NCBI GenBank assembly: GCA_034190875.2
Contig: CM067356.1
Coordinates: 72,184,789 to 72,248,788, forward strand
Reading direction: 5' to 3'
Origin: Urechis unicinctus
Lineage: Eukaryota > Annelida > Polychaeta > Xenopneusta > Urechidae
DNA: 64,000 nucleotides
Shown here: positions 14,900-28,800 of the stretch, in pieces
Position numbering within the stretch: position 1 is the stretch's first letter
Layout: each line of letters starts with the position of its first letter
Notes under the pieces: model-generated
The model's database searches: none
The model's input: only the letters and a program-made list of their open reading frames with translations
What the model was told of the DNA's origin: nothing
Program-made: the position numbers and the translations under genes

Positions 14900-15950
14900 G
14901 TCCCTGCAAATCATTGAGTTTGATTGAGTTGAAAGAAAGCAGTCACTAAGCCCACAAGTTGTAACAGAATTTGAAAATGCCCCCGAAGCATTAATACTGC
15001 GTCAAAGGTTTTTAAGCTATGAACATTTCAAATGATGCTTCAAGGACTCGTCATTATGACGTGAATGGACCCCGTTATGCGCAAATTTCAAGGGTTTTTC
15101 CAAATAAAAAAAATGTTTATACTCATAGCAGAACCATCATGTTATTATTACTAGCATCGTATGTAACTCTTGCGAACCAGGTACAGGAGCTGCGCTCACT
15201 CTAGGTTAAATCTAATAAAAATCCATTCAAGGAACAATTATCTGTACTTAGACCGAGTCTCAGCCTAATAAGAATGTGAATGAGTATCGCGGCCTAATAT
15301 CACACACACAGGTAATATCTGGACCTGATTTGCCAGCCAACACGGCGGCGAGGCGGCTGAAACTTCCACCAACGGCAAAATAGGCGAGGCAGCCAGCAAG
15401 ACGTGGATTCGCAGGTGCAATTTGCGATTAAAATGACCTTGTAGAACATGTTAAGTGGGCCACAAACACTCACCGTCGCACGACAACCACACTGAATCAC
15501 GAAGAAAACAGCAATACATTTGTCTAAAGGCGACAGGTTTGTTTTTGTCTATGTTTTTGCCGCCATGTTTACATCGGAAGCTGCAGGGGTACTCTGGGAT
15601 ACCGTCCTCTACGCTTGTATTTTGAAAGGGTATGTAATCATCAAACATGGGAGGTTGTCGCAGGCATACGGAAAATGACACATTATACGAAGCTAACCTC
15701 GACAGAACATGCATATTTCATAAAAAAAAGCGACGTGTGCTGCCAGCATGTATCAGAAATTTGTCTGAAATAGGTAGTTATGCTATTAGACCAACAAGGT
15801 TATAAAGCATGACGTTGGTAAGTTGGGCTAATCGTGGGTGGATTTGATTGCATCGCAAATGTTTAGACCTACAATTTTGGTGAATCTGCTCCAAAGTGCC
15901 GCTGGCTCATCGTGGTCATATTAATAGATGCTTATGACGTCACACTACTC
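14900..15950. repeat. Detached, diverged copy of the unit's left part (unit 0)
   Basis: Sequence from about 14985 to 15830 matches, in the same orientation, 20.25-21.0, 28.15-28.95, 38.4-39.2 and 49.3-50.1 kb. It includes the catagcagaa/catgttatta segment and the Cys-rich block. It is the most diverged copy and is preceded by an R1 repeat in the opposite orientation (14.58-14.76 kb), so it is either an old rearranged unit or the source of the block. Confidence 0.7.
15541..15720 (-). other. Cys-rich conserved block, unit 0 copy
   Basis: The minus strand reads YIPFQNTSVEDGIPEYPCSF followed by RCKHGG, then runs on open to a stop near 15451. Five homologous copies exist, in units 0-4. In units 2-4 the sequence is GIPDxPC. 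The reading is short and not matched to a family I know. Confidence 0.3.
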
Positions 15951-16914
15951 GGGGTCCCGTTGATTCGTTGCTGATCATTAATGAAGAGATCAACGTGTCA
16001 GTATAAATACATACATCATCATTAAGTCAACACGAAGTATTGCAGTTTAATATTATGAAATGACTTCGGCAAAGTATTGGTAATTACCATTAGAAAGGTG
16101 TATTCGATAGTCATGGTTTAGCGTAATGGTTATTGATATCTTTATGTCGAATGTGGTGGCACTATGTGCAGTAATGTGCTACCAACATACCCTGATGATA
16201 CTGTTTGCTTTATAACGGCCTTAGAGCATTAATAACATTACAATGATGTGTGTAAGACACATGTGGGTGAACAATGCGAATGTCTGCCAACGGCAAATAT
16301 TCGCTGTTATAGGTATGAGTAAAAAAGCAGCCGTTTGACTTCCTTATCCGCCACTGTAACATATGTATCAAACTAAAGATATGGGTATAATATCCTAGTG
16401 TGTGACAATAGTCCATGTGCTCAGCCCTGCGAAACAGCATGAAACCATATCGGCATACATGTATCGGAAATAATGTACCATATCATGGAAGCAGATAGTA
16501 GCCCAAACAGCATTGAAATCGACATTAAGTTTAGCAAAGGTGTACAACCACCTTAGTTAAAATTAAAGCCCAATTTTCCATTCAGTAAACGCCGTACATA
16601 CGCAATAAAAACAAGGAGACAAAAAACGGATTGTAACGAATGCTTTGGGTCGCATGTAAATTATACGATAAAAGCATGGTGCGGGTCAAGGATAACAAAC
16701 ATCAGCGGTCACCCATATAACGTACAATCACCCCGGGGGTTTTCGTGGTAATGCTCTTAATAAAATTGACATAGATCAATACATCTTTGAATCAGCTTAG
16801 CTTCTTACGGCCCAATCGTCGACCACAAAGATGATAATTATACCGAATGTTTACCACAAAATCAGAACCATCGGCGATGGGACGGAATATATCGATATCG
16901 TTCAGTAATTATAT
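15951..16914. other. No recognised feature
   Basis: Unique sequence to the right of the unit 0 block. A 76-codon minus-strand ORF (16210-16440) is unremarkable. Confidence 0.45.
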
Positions 16915-17400
<486 letters not shown>

Positions 17401-17454
17401 TATAGCTATTCAATGGGAATGTCATGATTATCATTATCACCATACAATAATGAA

Positions 17455-17720
17455 GCAGTGAACTCCGTACTGAATAGCGCACCTCTGTAACAGAGGAGTA
17501 TATATCGCATTTTGTGTTCTCTTATGCATTCAGTGGAACCCCATGCACCCATGTGCGATAACTCCAGCGTCTAGGCCCAAGAGAGTGTTATAAGCAGCTG
17601 CGGCCGCTCAAATTTCTGTCGTTGTGTCGGAGTTTTATGAACTTTGGCTCCATTTTGTCACTCAAAGCGCTATTCGCCTGTTGCCATCTCAGCTTCGATT
17701 CTGTTGGGAAAAGCCACTTC
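17455..17720 (+). repeat. Dispersed repeat R2, copy 3
   Basis: This is collinear with copy 1 and inverted relative to copy 2. No ORF common to the three copies was seen. Confidence 0.75.
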
Positions 17721-17849
17721 CTGTATAATGTGATTAAATAAACTGCATGGGTATTATTTGCTTGCCCCAAAGCCGTCAATGCAAAGCCCCTAGATGTACA
17801 TCTGTGTGAATAACATCTACAATGCCCTATATGCCACAACAATGCTTTT

Positions 17850-18584
17850 CCACAATATAATCAGTATTGCGCATGGCCGAGGTTGGGTCTGTTAGCATCC
17901 TACACGCATCGCATGTATATGTTCGCGATCATGACGTGTGGGCTGGAAAGTTTCACGCGTTTGCCTGTTATGAATGACATAGCATGATGCAATTGCGTTA
18001 GGAAATAGGTGAAGCTAAGAGCGAGCATGATAGGAAAACAATACAAGCGGCAGGCAACGCTTTCATGCAGATTTGGTAAAAAAAAGTGGTACCATATGCG
18101 CTAATGACAACAGTGATACAAGTATGTATGCATATATAATGATGTGTTTACAAATATATATATATATATGGTGAAATGGATTTATGGTTTTTTCATACAG
18201 TTTAATATCGCACGATATTCGACAGTTTTGACCATTTTTTTCGATTATTGTTTTAGATATAATATTACTGATAGAAGCGCTAGATAGGTGCCGATACACG
18301 CTTGTAATTGATTCAATATATATGATACCTTTGCAGACCGCTATCTGCCGAGCATTGCTGAATGTAACGTTGAATACGTATTGTCCTTTTTAAAGAGAAC
18401 ATTTGCTGACTAACGACCTCATCAGATCAACCTTATCAGATTGTGATGTGTTACAAATCGCTAAGGAACGTATGCATTAGTTTAAAGTATTGAAATCATA
18501 TTTTAAATGTCAGAATACACGATGCAAAGTTAAAGCATAACGTCTTGCTAAGCGCATTCATATATCGCTCATATCATCCTCACC
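17850..18584. other. No recognised feature
   Basis: Unique AT-rich sequence with a short TA run near 18158. Nothing else was recognised. Confidence 0.45.
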
Positions 18585-18666
18585 ATCACCTTCATTATCC
18601 ACCTCCTCGTCATAATAATTACCATCATCATCACTATCATCATCACTATCATCATCATTATCATCA

Positions 18667-18726
<60 letters not shown>

Positions 18727-18775
18727 TATCATCATTACTATCATTATCATCATTATCATAATCACAATCATCACC
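18585..18775 (+). repeat. (CAT)n trinucleotide microsatellite
   Basis: A pure CAT core lies at about 18667-18726, with degenerate CAT/TAT on both sides. It reads as poly-Asp, poly-Ile or poly-His depending on frame, so the ORFs here are artefacts. Confidence 0.95.
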
Positions 18776-19599
18776 ATGAACAGCATTGGCAGCCGCAGCA
18801 GAAACAGTAGAAGCATCAAAATTTTTTTTTGTAACCCATACTAAGTGGGCACGTGCTGGTTGGAGCACATCCATGCATTTAACAGCGTCCTGTATTTTTA
18901 TCGCAAATATTGCATGATATTGGTGGTTAATTTGAACTGTTCAGGCAACGCAGTTGCTCGCTATTTGTCATGCGAAACAGATATCAATTTATCCTCTCAG
19001 TATAAGACGCACGACGAGCAACAAGCAACAGTCGCAATTACGATTGCTGCTTGATACATTTGGAGTTACAATTAACATACTGGCATTTGATACAAGTATA
19101 CATATTCATACACTTCCTATGATAGTTGCTTCCGAAGTCAGTACAGATATTGGGTGGCATTTTGATCGCTCAAGTTATCATTCAGCTTCCAAAACTAATA
19201 CGGTGATGAAAATTAGCAGTATTCGCCGCAGGCTTATGCAACCGGTAGTAACCTGAATCATCCTGCCCGGACAGTTTACTTCTGCTTAGAAGTTTGTCGA
19301 AAACCCATGCTTAAAATGTACATTCAAAAGCGCATATATACTGTATATTTGTTCCATGACATGACAAATGATTATAAACTTAAGTTTAAGGCTAAATGTA
19401 TAGCTCGCGCTTATGTGAGCTTAGCTTAAAGTCAGAGGCTGTAATGTGAAGGAATAATTGCTGTATTGGTCTCGTTCGACCCAAAAAATTACACAAACAT
19501 ATAAATGAAGGGGAACAAAGTGATACTACCAAACCGCCATAATTTACCTCACAACGAACGTTCCAATAGCATTGCATATGTTTCTGACTGACGCCTCGT

Positions 19600-20110
19600 T
19601 AGAATCATTTTGTTAAGCATGTCGGAATGAATGGATACATTACTGTTAACTAACACTTTTAGCTAAAGTGCATCGATATTTGTAGGAGAGTGGGGTTACA
19701 AGTAATGAAGAGTAACACCCTAAGCCAATTTGTTTAGTTTTGGTCTAAATGAAGCAGTTATTTAATCAAGTTCCTTGTAGGCAAGTAAGCCCATTATGTT
19801 ATGCACACAAATATTCGAGATAAAATGCGCACACATAGCTACCCTGCTCCAATTAGAACACAGGTGTTCACGGTTGTTGGATGCTTATTCCTTTACTTTG
19901 AAGAATGATTGCCAGTTTATCGATACAAGCTGCACCGCCATATTGCATTATGCGATGCACTTCAGTAGAAGTAAGGCCTTTTATGCGCTTTGATATTCCA
20001 TCAATGCAAAACTCTTTTTGGAATTCTGAAGTTTATGCATTTGTTATAATTAAATTACGGGTGAAGACTAGTCATTACATTCTTACTGATTCAATAGTAA
20101 CGTAGTTGTG
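19600..20110 (+). repeat. Dispersed repeat R1, plus copy at the start of unit 1
   Basis: Plus-orientation R1 containing gaacacaggtgttcacggtt and tgcattatgcgatgcac. The corresponding copies open units 2 (27.0-27.5), 3 (37.3-37.85) and 4 (48.15-48.65), and a truncated one opens 3b (45.5-45.71). Confidence 0.75.
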
Positions 20111-20579
20111 ATTGCAAATGAGGTCGATCACCAAGGGCTGGCACGTAAATTTTTTGCTGCCCCATTTTGGGTTCTAGCACTTTCTTTCTCTTAAATGTTG
20201 ATTTCGCAAAATCACTTCGTGGTAAAAATAGCGCAGATAATTTTGAATAATGGCGGATAAGTACGCAGATGGAGATATATTTTAAATCCGAGATGTCTAA
20301 TCGACCCAGTTTTGCGCGAATTTCAAAGGTATGACAAAGCAAAAATAATGTTTATATTCATAGCAGAATCATAATGTTATTATTGCAAGCGTCGTAGGTA
20401 GCTCTTGCGAACAAAGTACGGGAGCTGCACTCCCTCTTGGTTTTGGAGCAGCGCCGTATGAAAGCTGAAAGTTCACGATTCACAGCGCTAAATGAAGTTA
20501 TCCCTATGAATGTCCACGTGTTTTATCAAATAAAATCCACTCACTGAACTGTGCTTAGACCGAGTTTCTGCGCCGTAAA

Positions 20580-20900
20580 GCTCCTGCGAGGCAGCCAGCA
20601 AGACATGGTTTCGCGGGGACTATTTGTGGCAGAGAGCATTAAATGCTAAAAGCTAATATGACCTCGCCGAACATGTGAAAAAGACCATAAACAATCATCG
20701 TCGCACAAAAACCTCACCAAATCACGAGGAAAACACCAGAAACGCCGACAGGAATGATCAGCGTTAGTTTATGCCTTTGTTCTCGTAGCCATGTTTATAT
20801 CAAAACTTGCAGGGGCACTCTGGGAGCTTGTATTTTCAAAGGGTATATAACCGGCAAAGTTATCGCAGGCAATTGCAATATGAAACATTATCCGAAACAA
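20580..20900 (-). other. Cys-rich plus hydrophobic block, unit 1 copy (degraded)
   Basis: This is homologous to the unit 2-4 blocks but has lost about 13 bp in the GIPDC segment and carries in-frame stops. Its YGLFHMFGEVI segment keeps the frame seen in unit 3. Confidence 0.3.
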
Positions 20901-21044
20901 ACCTCGTCAGACCATGCATATTTCGTAGAAAACGTGGTTGTGTTCTGTCAGCATTTATCTATATTAGCGTGAATCGACCAGCAAGGTAATGCAACCTGAC
21001 GTTGTTGGGAGTGTTTTCCCTCAATGAGCCTTCTTTACTTGTAG

Positions 21045-21380
21045 AGTAGACCAGGCGTTTGACCACGGCATGATGGAATTAACCTCTATGATAACGAATC
21101 CGTTATCCTCAGATGGTATCACACATAAACCTGAATACTAGCTATGAGAATGATTCAAGTGGCTCTTCTTTTTTTAACTTTATGAAATAATTTGTTGTAC
21201 CTTCTATCGGTACACCTCTTATGGAACCTGGTACATACCTGTATGCAAGCATACAAAAGTCACGGTGCTTTCTCAAAGGAAATGCCACCGTATTGCATTT
21301 GCCTATTTTGGGTTCTTATTGATGACCAGCATTCTCTAGAGATGCTGCCATTACTGTGGCCAAATACGTCCTACTAGAAG
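21045..21380 (+). other. Possible plus-strand exon, unit 1 (degraded)
   Basis: This is homologous to the unit 2-4 blocks. The acceptor tract is shorter and the hydrophobic frame stops early (tttatgaaataa), so this copy is not coding in that frame. Confidence 0.25.
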
Positions 21381-22822
21381 CATATTAAGCTTATTAGGAT
21401 GTTCCAAGAAACGGGAGATCGATGCCAACGGTACAATCACTGACGGTTGCAGTGGCAATGCTAAATACCAACTGTCTATTTACTTAATGCTTGGCCGATA
21501 TTATGTGGGTTCTGTCCTGCATATTTCTGATTTTGAAAATTGTTCCTGCACAGCCCTTCTTCCGATATCGCCTCCCCCAGTAAATCGATTAATTGTATAT
21601 GTGGCACTCGATATTGCGCAACAAACAAATATAGAAAGCTTTTTGTTGGTGTTTGATGAGTAATCGCTTGGTGAGAGGTATTGCACCCTTTGACTATATT
21701 TACAAAACCGTACCTGAAATGTCACAGAATAATAAGACATACTAATATCTCAATGCTTTTCTAAGTTTAATATGAACGGCTATTCTGATCGCCTTAACCT
21801 GGCAAGTAACATAGCTCATTGACCTGCGCGATTGTTTACTCCCTGCTAGAATTACGAACAACTAGCCTAGTTTATTATTTTATCCTGGCAAATATAGAAA
21901 TCACCTGCTACATTACAAACAATTACAACACACAAACGGCATGACGTAAAGCTAGTATGGCTGGTCAATCATAATTACTGTCAGGTAGATGAATGGTTTT
22001 GTCTACATATAGAACATAATTAGGAAACCCGCACATGCAATGCGAGGTTATATATCAGGTGGTACATGTTTGTTGTTTGTAAGTTTTGACAATGCTTGCA
22101 ATACGCTGTTGCATTTTCGCATGTGTGTGTGTGGGCGGCTTGTGTGTTAACTCTTGTGCGATTCTTAATGTCGTCATTGTAGTCTAAGCTAGTAAGGAAT
22201 ACATTAAAGGTGGAATGATAAATTAGATGCAACAGGAGCATAACTGTCGCTTTTTCATCAATATCTATATGTCACACATACATCTTATTAGTTTTTGTTC
22301 AATGTAAACAGCTCAACATAGAGCAATGCATAAAGGCAGAGTTGGAACAGGCCATATTAAGTGTGATTAATGGGATGTTTGTCAACATACTTTATCAGCA
22401 ATTACAAAGGTCAATAGTGCGTCTAGTATAAGTTGTACAGCAAAAATAAATGAAGGCCCATGTATCTCTATGGTTAAGTAATTGTCAATTTGGGCATCCC
22501 ATCCATGGTTTCCCTGATCTGGATACATGCCCAGCTACTTCATCGTTGTATATCTTTCATTAACTGTGAATGTTGACATACATTTGTATTTACGCACATT
22601 TGTTATGGTTAGAAAAATCACAGACGTGCAACCATTACCTATGTGTCTCTAAAATAGACATCGTGTTATAGTATTCGTGAACATTAACAATGAATCATTG
22701 ACACACGTGAAGCTTTCATGTCCGCAATGTTTACCCATAGCTCAACTACTTAAACGTAGACAAAACACCCTTGAATTGCAACATCTACAGAGAGCGTTTA
22801 TGCGATCTGTGGATGTGGTTTG

Positions 22823-23003
22823 GAAATTCGTCCCTGCCATGAAAGAACACTTTGAATCCACAGCTTGAACCTCTGTGGTGAAGTGATTCATTTAGCTCCG
22901 GATTGAATAATATTTTGGTTTTATAACCTGAAATAAAGCTTAAATACCTTATTACTCGGCAGAGGCTAATCAAGAAGCTGAATATAAATACATATGAATG
23001 AAT

Positions 23004-23091
<88 letters not shown>

Positions 23092-23123
23092 GTATATATA
23101 AACATATATAGATATATATATAT

Positions 23124-23155
<32 letters not shown>

Positions 23156-23244
23156 GATATAGAGATATATATATATATATATAAATATAGATATATATAT
23201 AGATATATATATATATATATATATAGATCTATATATATATATAT

Positions 23245-23334
<90 letters not shown>

Positions 23335-23969
23335 ATATATATATGTATGGTGTTCTTAATGTATAAGATCTGTCGTTAACGTGCTGGTGATATTCATGGT
23401 ATAAAACGTTCCGGACTCAGTGAGTAAAGCGGTAAAATAATTTACTTCGCACATCGTTGGCTAACTCTAGCACCTGAAAATCGGGAACGTCATACAGATA
23501 TCATCACTCGCTTCCTTCGAATTAAGTACATTCCTCGAATAATAAATATATCGTTATGGTGTAAAATTATCGACAGGTTTTATTCTACATTTACTTCGAA
23601 AATTGCGGCGTGGATTGATTATAGCATAAAATACGGAAACTGTACCCCATTAGCATATCCGTCAACATATGCCCCGTGGAAGAGTATACGACCCTCGATG
23701 TCAGGTTATGGCCGCCTTTATGAATTTGTCTGGCGGACGAGTTGTACAACCAGTGAAGCCACCCGCGTTTATATACTTCTGAAAGCCTGTAAACATATAT
23801 AACACCAAAGTAAACCGCTGTCATCGTCATTGATGGTAGATCTAACTAAGGCTGAGGTCGCAGCAAGTAACTCGTTAGTGTGGGGCTGGTCATAAAGTAG
23901 AATATACAATCCACACTCTGCTAAGTGAAGGAAGCTAACGAAGCCAGCAGAATAACCAACCACAGCACA
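22823..23969 (-). pseudogene. DEG/ENaC channel pseudogene, unit 1 copy (5' exons only)
   Basis: Exon 1 (from 23969) has TAG codons in place of the TM1 Tyr and a Ser, and loses the TICN end near 23822. Exon 2 (23786-23595) is open at the usual 192 nt. Exon 3 (23473-23385) has two stops, the Cys of the GTCYT motif changed to Phe, and no donor. Exon 4 (from 22927) reads YKTKILFNPEL and CGFKVFFHG before breaking at about 22823, where it is fused to sequence from far downstream of the gene. Exons 5-8 are absent. A (CA)n/(TA)n tract fills intron 3, as in unit 4. Confidence 0.85.
23006..23345. repeat. (CA)n then (TA)n microsatellite, intron 3 of the unit 1 channel
   Basis: CA from 23006 to 23077, then interrupted TA. 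It sits between pseudo-exons 3 and 4, at the same place as the 55.2-55.79 kb tract in unit 4. Confidence 0.95.
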
Positions 23970-24948
23970 CTGCAATTTCATTACACATATAGTTCGATTT
24001 CGCCATTTACTGGCTATGCATAGGGTTTATTAGTAAACCTCGTTGCGGTATGGGCTCGAACGAGCAGATAAGGCGCTCTTAAGATGTGTATTGTCAATTG
24101 TGTTCGCCCCAGTACACAATAACGTTAAGGGTCTGTCTTCATTATCGATTCAGCAAATTTGATGCCCGACGTGTATCTAAAGGGATTTTAACAATATACT
24201 GCACTCTGAAGAATTTCCATTCGTGTTCATAAGAATGCCTATTTAAACAACCTGTTCCCGAGTTTTAATCTTTGCAACAACAGACTCAAACATTATACGT
24301 GAATGGGGCATTCAAATGGAAACATTAATAGTAATTGCATATTAACTGTAAAACTGTTATTAACATATTAACTGTTACATAGGTACTTCCAATTGACCTA
24401 TTTCGCACAGCAACAGTCCGCACAAGCTTATATTTACCGCTATGATGTGACTACATTATTTTTGATCACCTTCTAACGACAGCATAGCGTTTGCTTATCG
24501 TCGTTGCCCATCTTATATAAATTGTCAAAATGAAAATTAACTTAAACTTAATACTTAGTGATATTACATTCGGAAGATTGCTCTATTACGAATGGTTATT
24601 ATTAACGAAGTTATTAATTGTGGTATTTTTTATTAACATTTTGCTGATTTTACGCCGTTGTGATTAGAAAATGAGTCAATTCGGCTGCAGAGTTTGATTG
24701 AATTATCAGCGGGATGGAGACTGTTATATCATTCTGCTGCTTAGCACGAGTAATAACTGAGCGCAACAATAGAGCGATGTGCACGGTATGCGGGGGGATT
24801 TTGCGAACTAACTATACAACCGGCGGCACCATATAAAATTGGCGGTAAAATCAATTATACAGCCTTTCACACAAAGATACAGGTGATATAAAATGGACTG
24901 TATAAAGATGGCAAATACGCAGTCTTATTGAGGCAAATAGCGTCTCAG

Positions 24949-25122
24949 TCACGACTGTAATCCCAGAATTAGGGGTATCTGCATAGTAGAAATTGCTCGA
25001 CTGTGTTTCACGGCAGTAACTACGATACGCGGTATATTTTGCGTATCCCCAAAGGACGGTATAACCCAGGACATAAAGATAGCCGCCACAATCATTAAAG
25101 CCAACCAAACTGCTGCGTCGAC
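24949..25122 (-). other. Possible exon C, unit 1: hydrophobic Trp-led helix
   Basis: After a good acceptor (tcctcttttggtag) the minus strand reads [20 protein letters not shown], a single membrane-helix-like stretch, and stays open for 57 codons. A second frame over its 3' part is also open ([12 protein letters not shown]...VCHL). The Trp-led helix followed by a region ending near a Cys loosely resembles a DEG/ENaC TM1 exon. It would be a different exon from the verified one, and no donor is clear. It is repeated in all units, five copies in total. The function is unknown. Confidence 0.3.
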
Positions 25123-25158
25123 CTACCAAAAGAGGATAACTGCTACTGATGCTAAAAG

Positions 25159-25326
<168 letters not shown>

Positions 25327-27002
25327 CTTGATTATAGATATTTATGAATTTGATGAGCCAGATACAGTCATGACAGTGTGCACCCATAGACAGCTCTGGC
25401 AAATACTACCATTACTGTTATTGACGACATAAGCAGCAGGCCTCAGTGCTTAGAATGCTGAACGATTACAGTGCCCGCCACCTCCTGTGTTATTTCTTTC
25501 TTCCTAGACTCGCTCTGCTACACAGCCTGGATTGCTAATTTCACCAATAATTGATACTATGCGTCACTTGACACGACCTGTATGGATTGTTAGACAGCAG
25601 TAGTCGTTATCACCGAAAAGTTTGCACCTGGTTGGTTTCCTAAAAACTACTGCAGTGCAATCTTTTGAATACGTGTTTAGCACCCAATTCTCTCGCTCCA
25701 GAACGGTCGAAAGCGTAATTCATATTTTGGTTCGGTATTGAGATGGAGCCGCAAGTAGTACATTAAATAAATATCGGTTTGTGGCTCGGCATTGATTAGA
25801 GATTACGCGTGCTATTTTTTGCATCAATGCCCGTCACAACAGGATATTTCGTCTTATGATAACGTCTCTCACTGTATTTGTTCTGTGGATAAACGTCAAT
25901 TACTGTGACTGTATCGCACATGCTGATATCATTTGAAACTGGATGGGACTACCACTTAACAACGTCTTTAGTGCGACCGGATCCAACACATCCGTTCGGA
26001 GCTCGGCCTATTTACCACCAATAACAGCGTATCATTAAATATCCGATTATAAACATTTATAACTGGTTTTCACGTTCCTGTACAATATGTCCAAGTGCTC
26101 TCCCAATAAAGGTACATCTACAACAACGCTCATTCAATCCTATATTATGTTTCAAGTTGCTATACATATAAATGTGTGATCTTGATCAAGAGAAGCTCTC
26201 TGATTCACAGCTTACGATGGGTCCGTAATAAGCAAAGTTGGCTCGATGACTTATTTATTCCACATCCATCTCATTCGGAACATCACCACAAAAGCTTTAC
26301 CCGGGCGAATTGAATTGTATGGCTGACGGCTGATGACGTTTGTTATCTTCGACCCGCACCATTCTTTATCGGATTATTTAAAACGACCCATGGCGTACAC
26401 TACGATCAGTTGTTTTGTGTAGCGCTGTGTCTCCTTGTATTTATTGCATATGTACGGCGTATCTTGATTAGTATATCGGAATATTATGCTTTGATTAAAC
26501 CTGGGATTGTTGTTCACATTTGGTAAACTCTATGTCATTTTATTAGCCATTGGAGCTACTATCTACTTCCATGATACAGTACATAGTTCCCGAGACCTGT
26601 ATTCTCCATATCGCTTCATTCTTGTCTACAGAGCTGAATACATAGAATATTTTCAGACACTAGGACATTAAGCCCCTATATTTGGTCCTATACAAATATT
26701 GCAGTCGAAGATAAGCTAGTTTAACGACCGTTGTAACAATACTTCCATCAGCGAAACATTTGTCGTTGGCAAGACATCTGCATGGGTAACCCATATATGT
26801 TAAACACACGTGGTTATATTATCATTGATGCTCTGAGGCCATTACAAAGTCAACGGACATTTTAATGACGCTCATTGGCAAAAGAGAAATGATACAATTG
26901 TTTTTTTGCGCGGCGATCACATAAAACTCTCAAATACGATATTTGGTTCATCACGCCATTTTTGTCTTTGCAATGCTTGCTTTGACTAAGTACGCTGCAC
27001 AG

Positions 27003-27500
27003 AATCATTTTGTTAAGCATGCCGGAATTAATGGATACATTAATGAGCTAAAGGGCATCAGCATTTGTAAGATGAAGGGGTCACAAGCAACGATGAGTAA
27101 CACGGTAAGGCATTCTTTTCTGTATGATGAGCAATAATTATTTATTGTTTTGGGCTGCATGAAGCAGTTATTTAATTTTGTTCCTTGAGGGCACATAATC
27201 TCACTAACATTCGAGATATAATGCGTATACGGAGCTACCGTTATCCAATTGGAACACAGGTGTTCATGGTTATTTGAAGATTATTCCTTTACTTTGAAGA
27301 AAGACTGCTAATTTATTGATACAAGCTGCGCCGCCATATTGCATTATGCGATGCACATCAGTACAGGCCTTTAATATGCTTCGATATTCCAGCATTGCAG
27401 TACATATTTTGAAATTCTAAAGTTCATGCATTCACTATGAATAAACCACCGGTGAAGACTAGTTAGCACATTCTTACTGCATCAATAAAAACATAGCTGT
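27003..27500 (+). repeat. R1 copy at the start of unit 2
   Basis: Contains caagctgcgccgccatattg and the flanking landmark words. A 64-codon plus-strand ORF over its left end (26943-27137) is not preserved in all copies. Confidence 0.75.
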
Positions 27501-28394
27501 GAATGAAGATGAGGTCGATCACAAAGGGCTGGCACGTATATTTGTTTTTGCTCAATTTGGGGTTCAAGCGCTTTCATTCTCAAGATGGTTGATTTAGCAA
27601 AATCCATCTCATCGCTATCACTTTGTGGCAAAAATGGCGAATAAGTACGCAGATGGATATATATTTTATATCCGACATGCCGGTTCGAAAAAATTGTCGT
27701 CTTATCGCCAGTGCAACGTCAAAGTGTATTTTAGCCACCGCCTTAGGTTGGTTTGTTAATTTGCTTTAACTAATGGCCTTATGTGCCTACACGCATTCAT
27801 TCGTGACAGCAATATATGCTTTCGAAAACCACTAAGTTTTGCAACTACAGCTGGTAATCACTCGTCGAGCGACAGATGATTTATACTCTTGCGGCTCGAA
27901 CGATTTTGTTCACAACCGTTTGCTAAGCATCAGCAAGGTAAATTAGAATAAATATAAACATATAAAATAACCCTTTTTGATATTTTGCTTAAACCTCTGG
28001 TGCATCAGTTACGACTCTACAAAATTTGGTGCTGTAATATATGTCATTACAGATAATGCACGCTAAATATACACTGAAGTAACGTTATTTTGTAATTACC
28101 ACATAACCATCACAGCGGATGAAAGTATACTATGTCCCCATTGCATTTACACTGCGTCAAAGGTTTTTTTTGGCTATGAACATTTCCAAATGGTGCGTCA
28201 AAGACTCATCATAATGACTTAAAAAGACCCAGTTTCGTTCATATTTTAAAGGGTCGACAAAGCAAAAATAATGTGTACATTCATAGCAGAATCATAATGT
28301 TATAATTGCAAGCATCGGAGGTAGCTCTCGTGATGTACGGAAGCTACATTCCCTCTTGACTCTGGAGCAGCGCCCGTTGAAAGTTGAAAATTCC

Positions 28395-28800
28395 TCATTC
28401 ACAGTGCAAAATGACGTTATCCCTATGACTGTCTACGTGTTTTATCCAATACATACATACATACTGTGATTGAGTATCTCGAACATAGGCGAGGCAGCCA
28501 ACAAAACATGGTTTTACAGGGTCTGTTTGTGGCTGGAAACATTCAATGCTAAAAGCTAATATGACCTCGTCGAACATTTGACAAGACCATACACAATCAC
28601 CGTCGCATAAAAACCAAACCTTATCTCGAGAAAAACAACAAAACCCGCGACAAAAATGATCAGCGTTAGTTTTTGCCTATGTTCCAGCCGCCATGTTTGC
28701 ATCGGAACTTGCAGGGGCAATCTGGGATACCGTCCTCTATGCTTGTAATTTGGAAGGGTATATAACTGGCAAACTTAGAAAGTTATCGCAGGCAATTGCA
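28395..28800 (-). other. Cys-rich plus hydrophobic block, unit 2 copy
   Basis: The minus strand contains EDGIPDCPCKFRCKHGG near 28690-28750, preceded by an AG after a short pyrimidine tract (actttctaag). A second open stretch beginning MFDEVILAFSIECF runs to 28395. The link between the two is broken here by a 1-bp deletion relative to unit 3. Confidence 0.3.

Noticed and set aside
18545..18874. Poly-His, poly-Ile and poly-Asp ORFs
   Set aside because: All are frames of one (CAT)n tract; a real poly-Asp protein would need unique coding sequence on both sides with splice or start signals, which is not seen.
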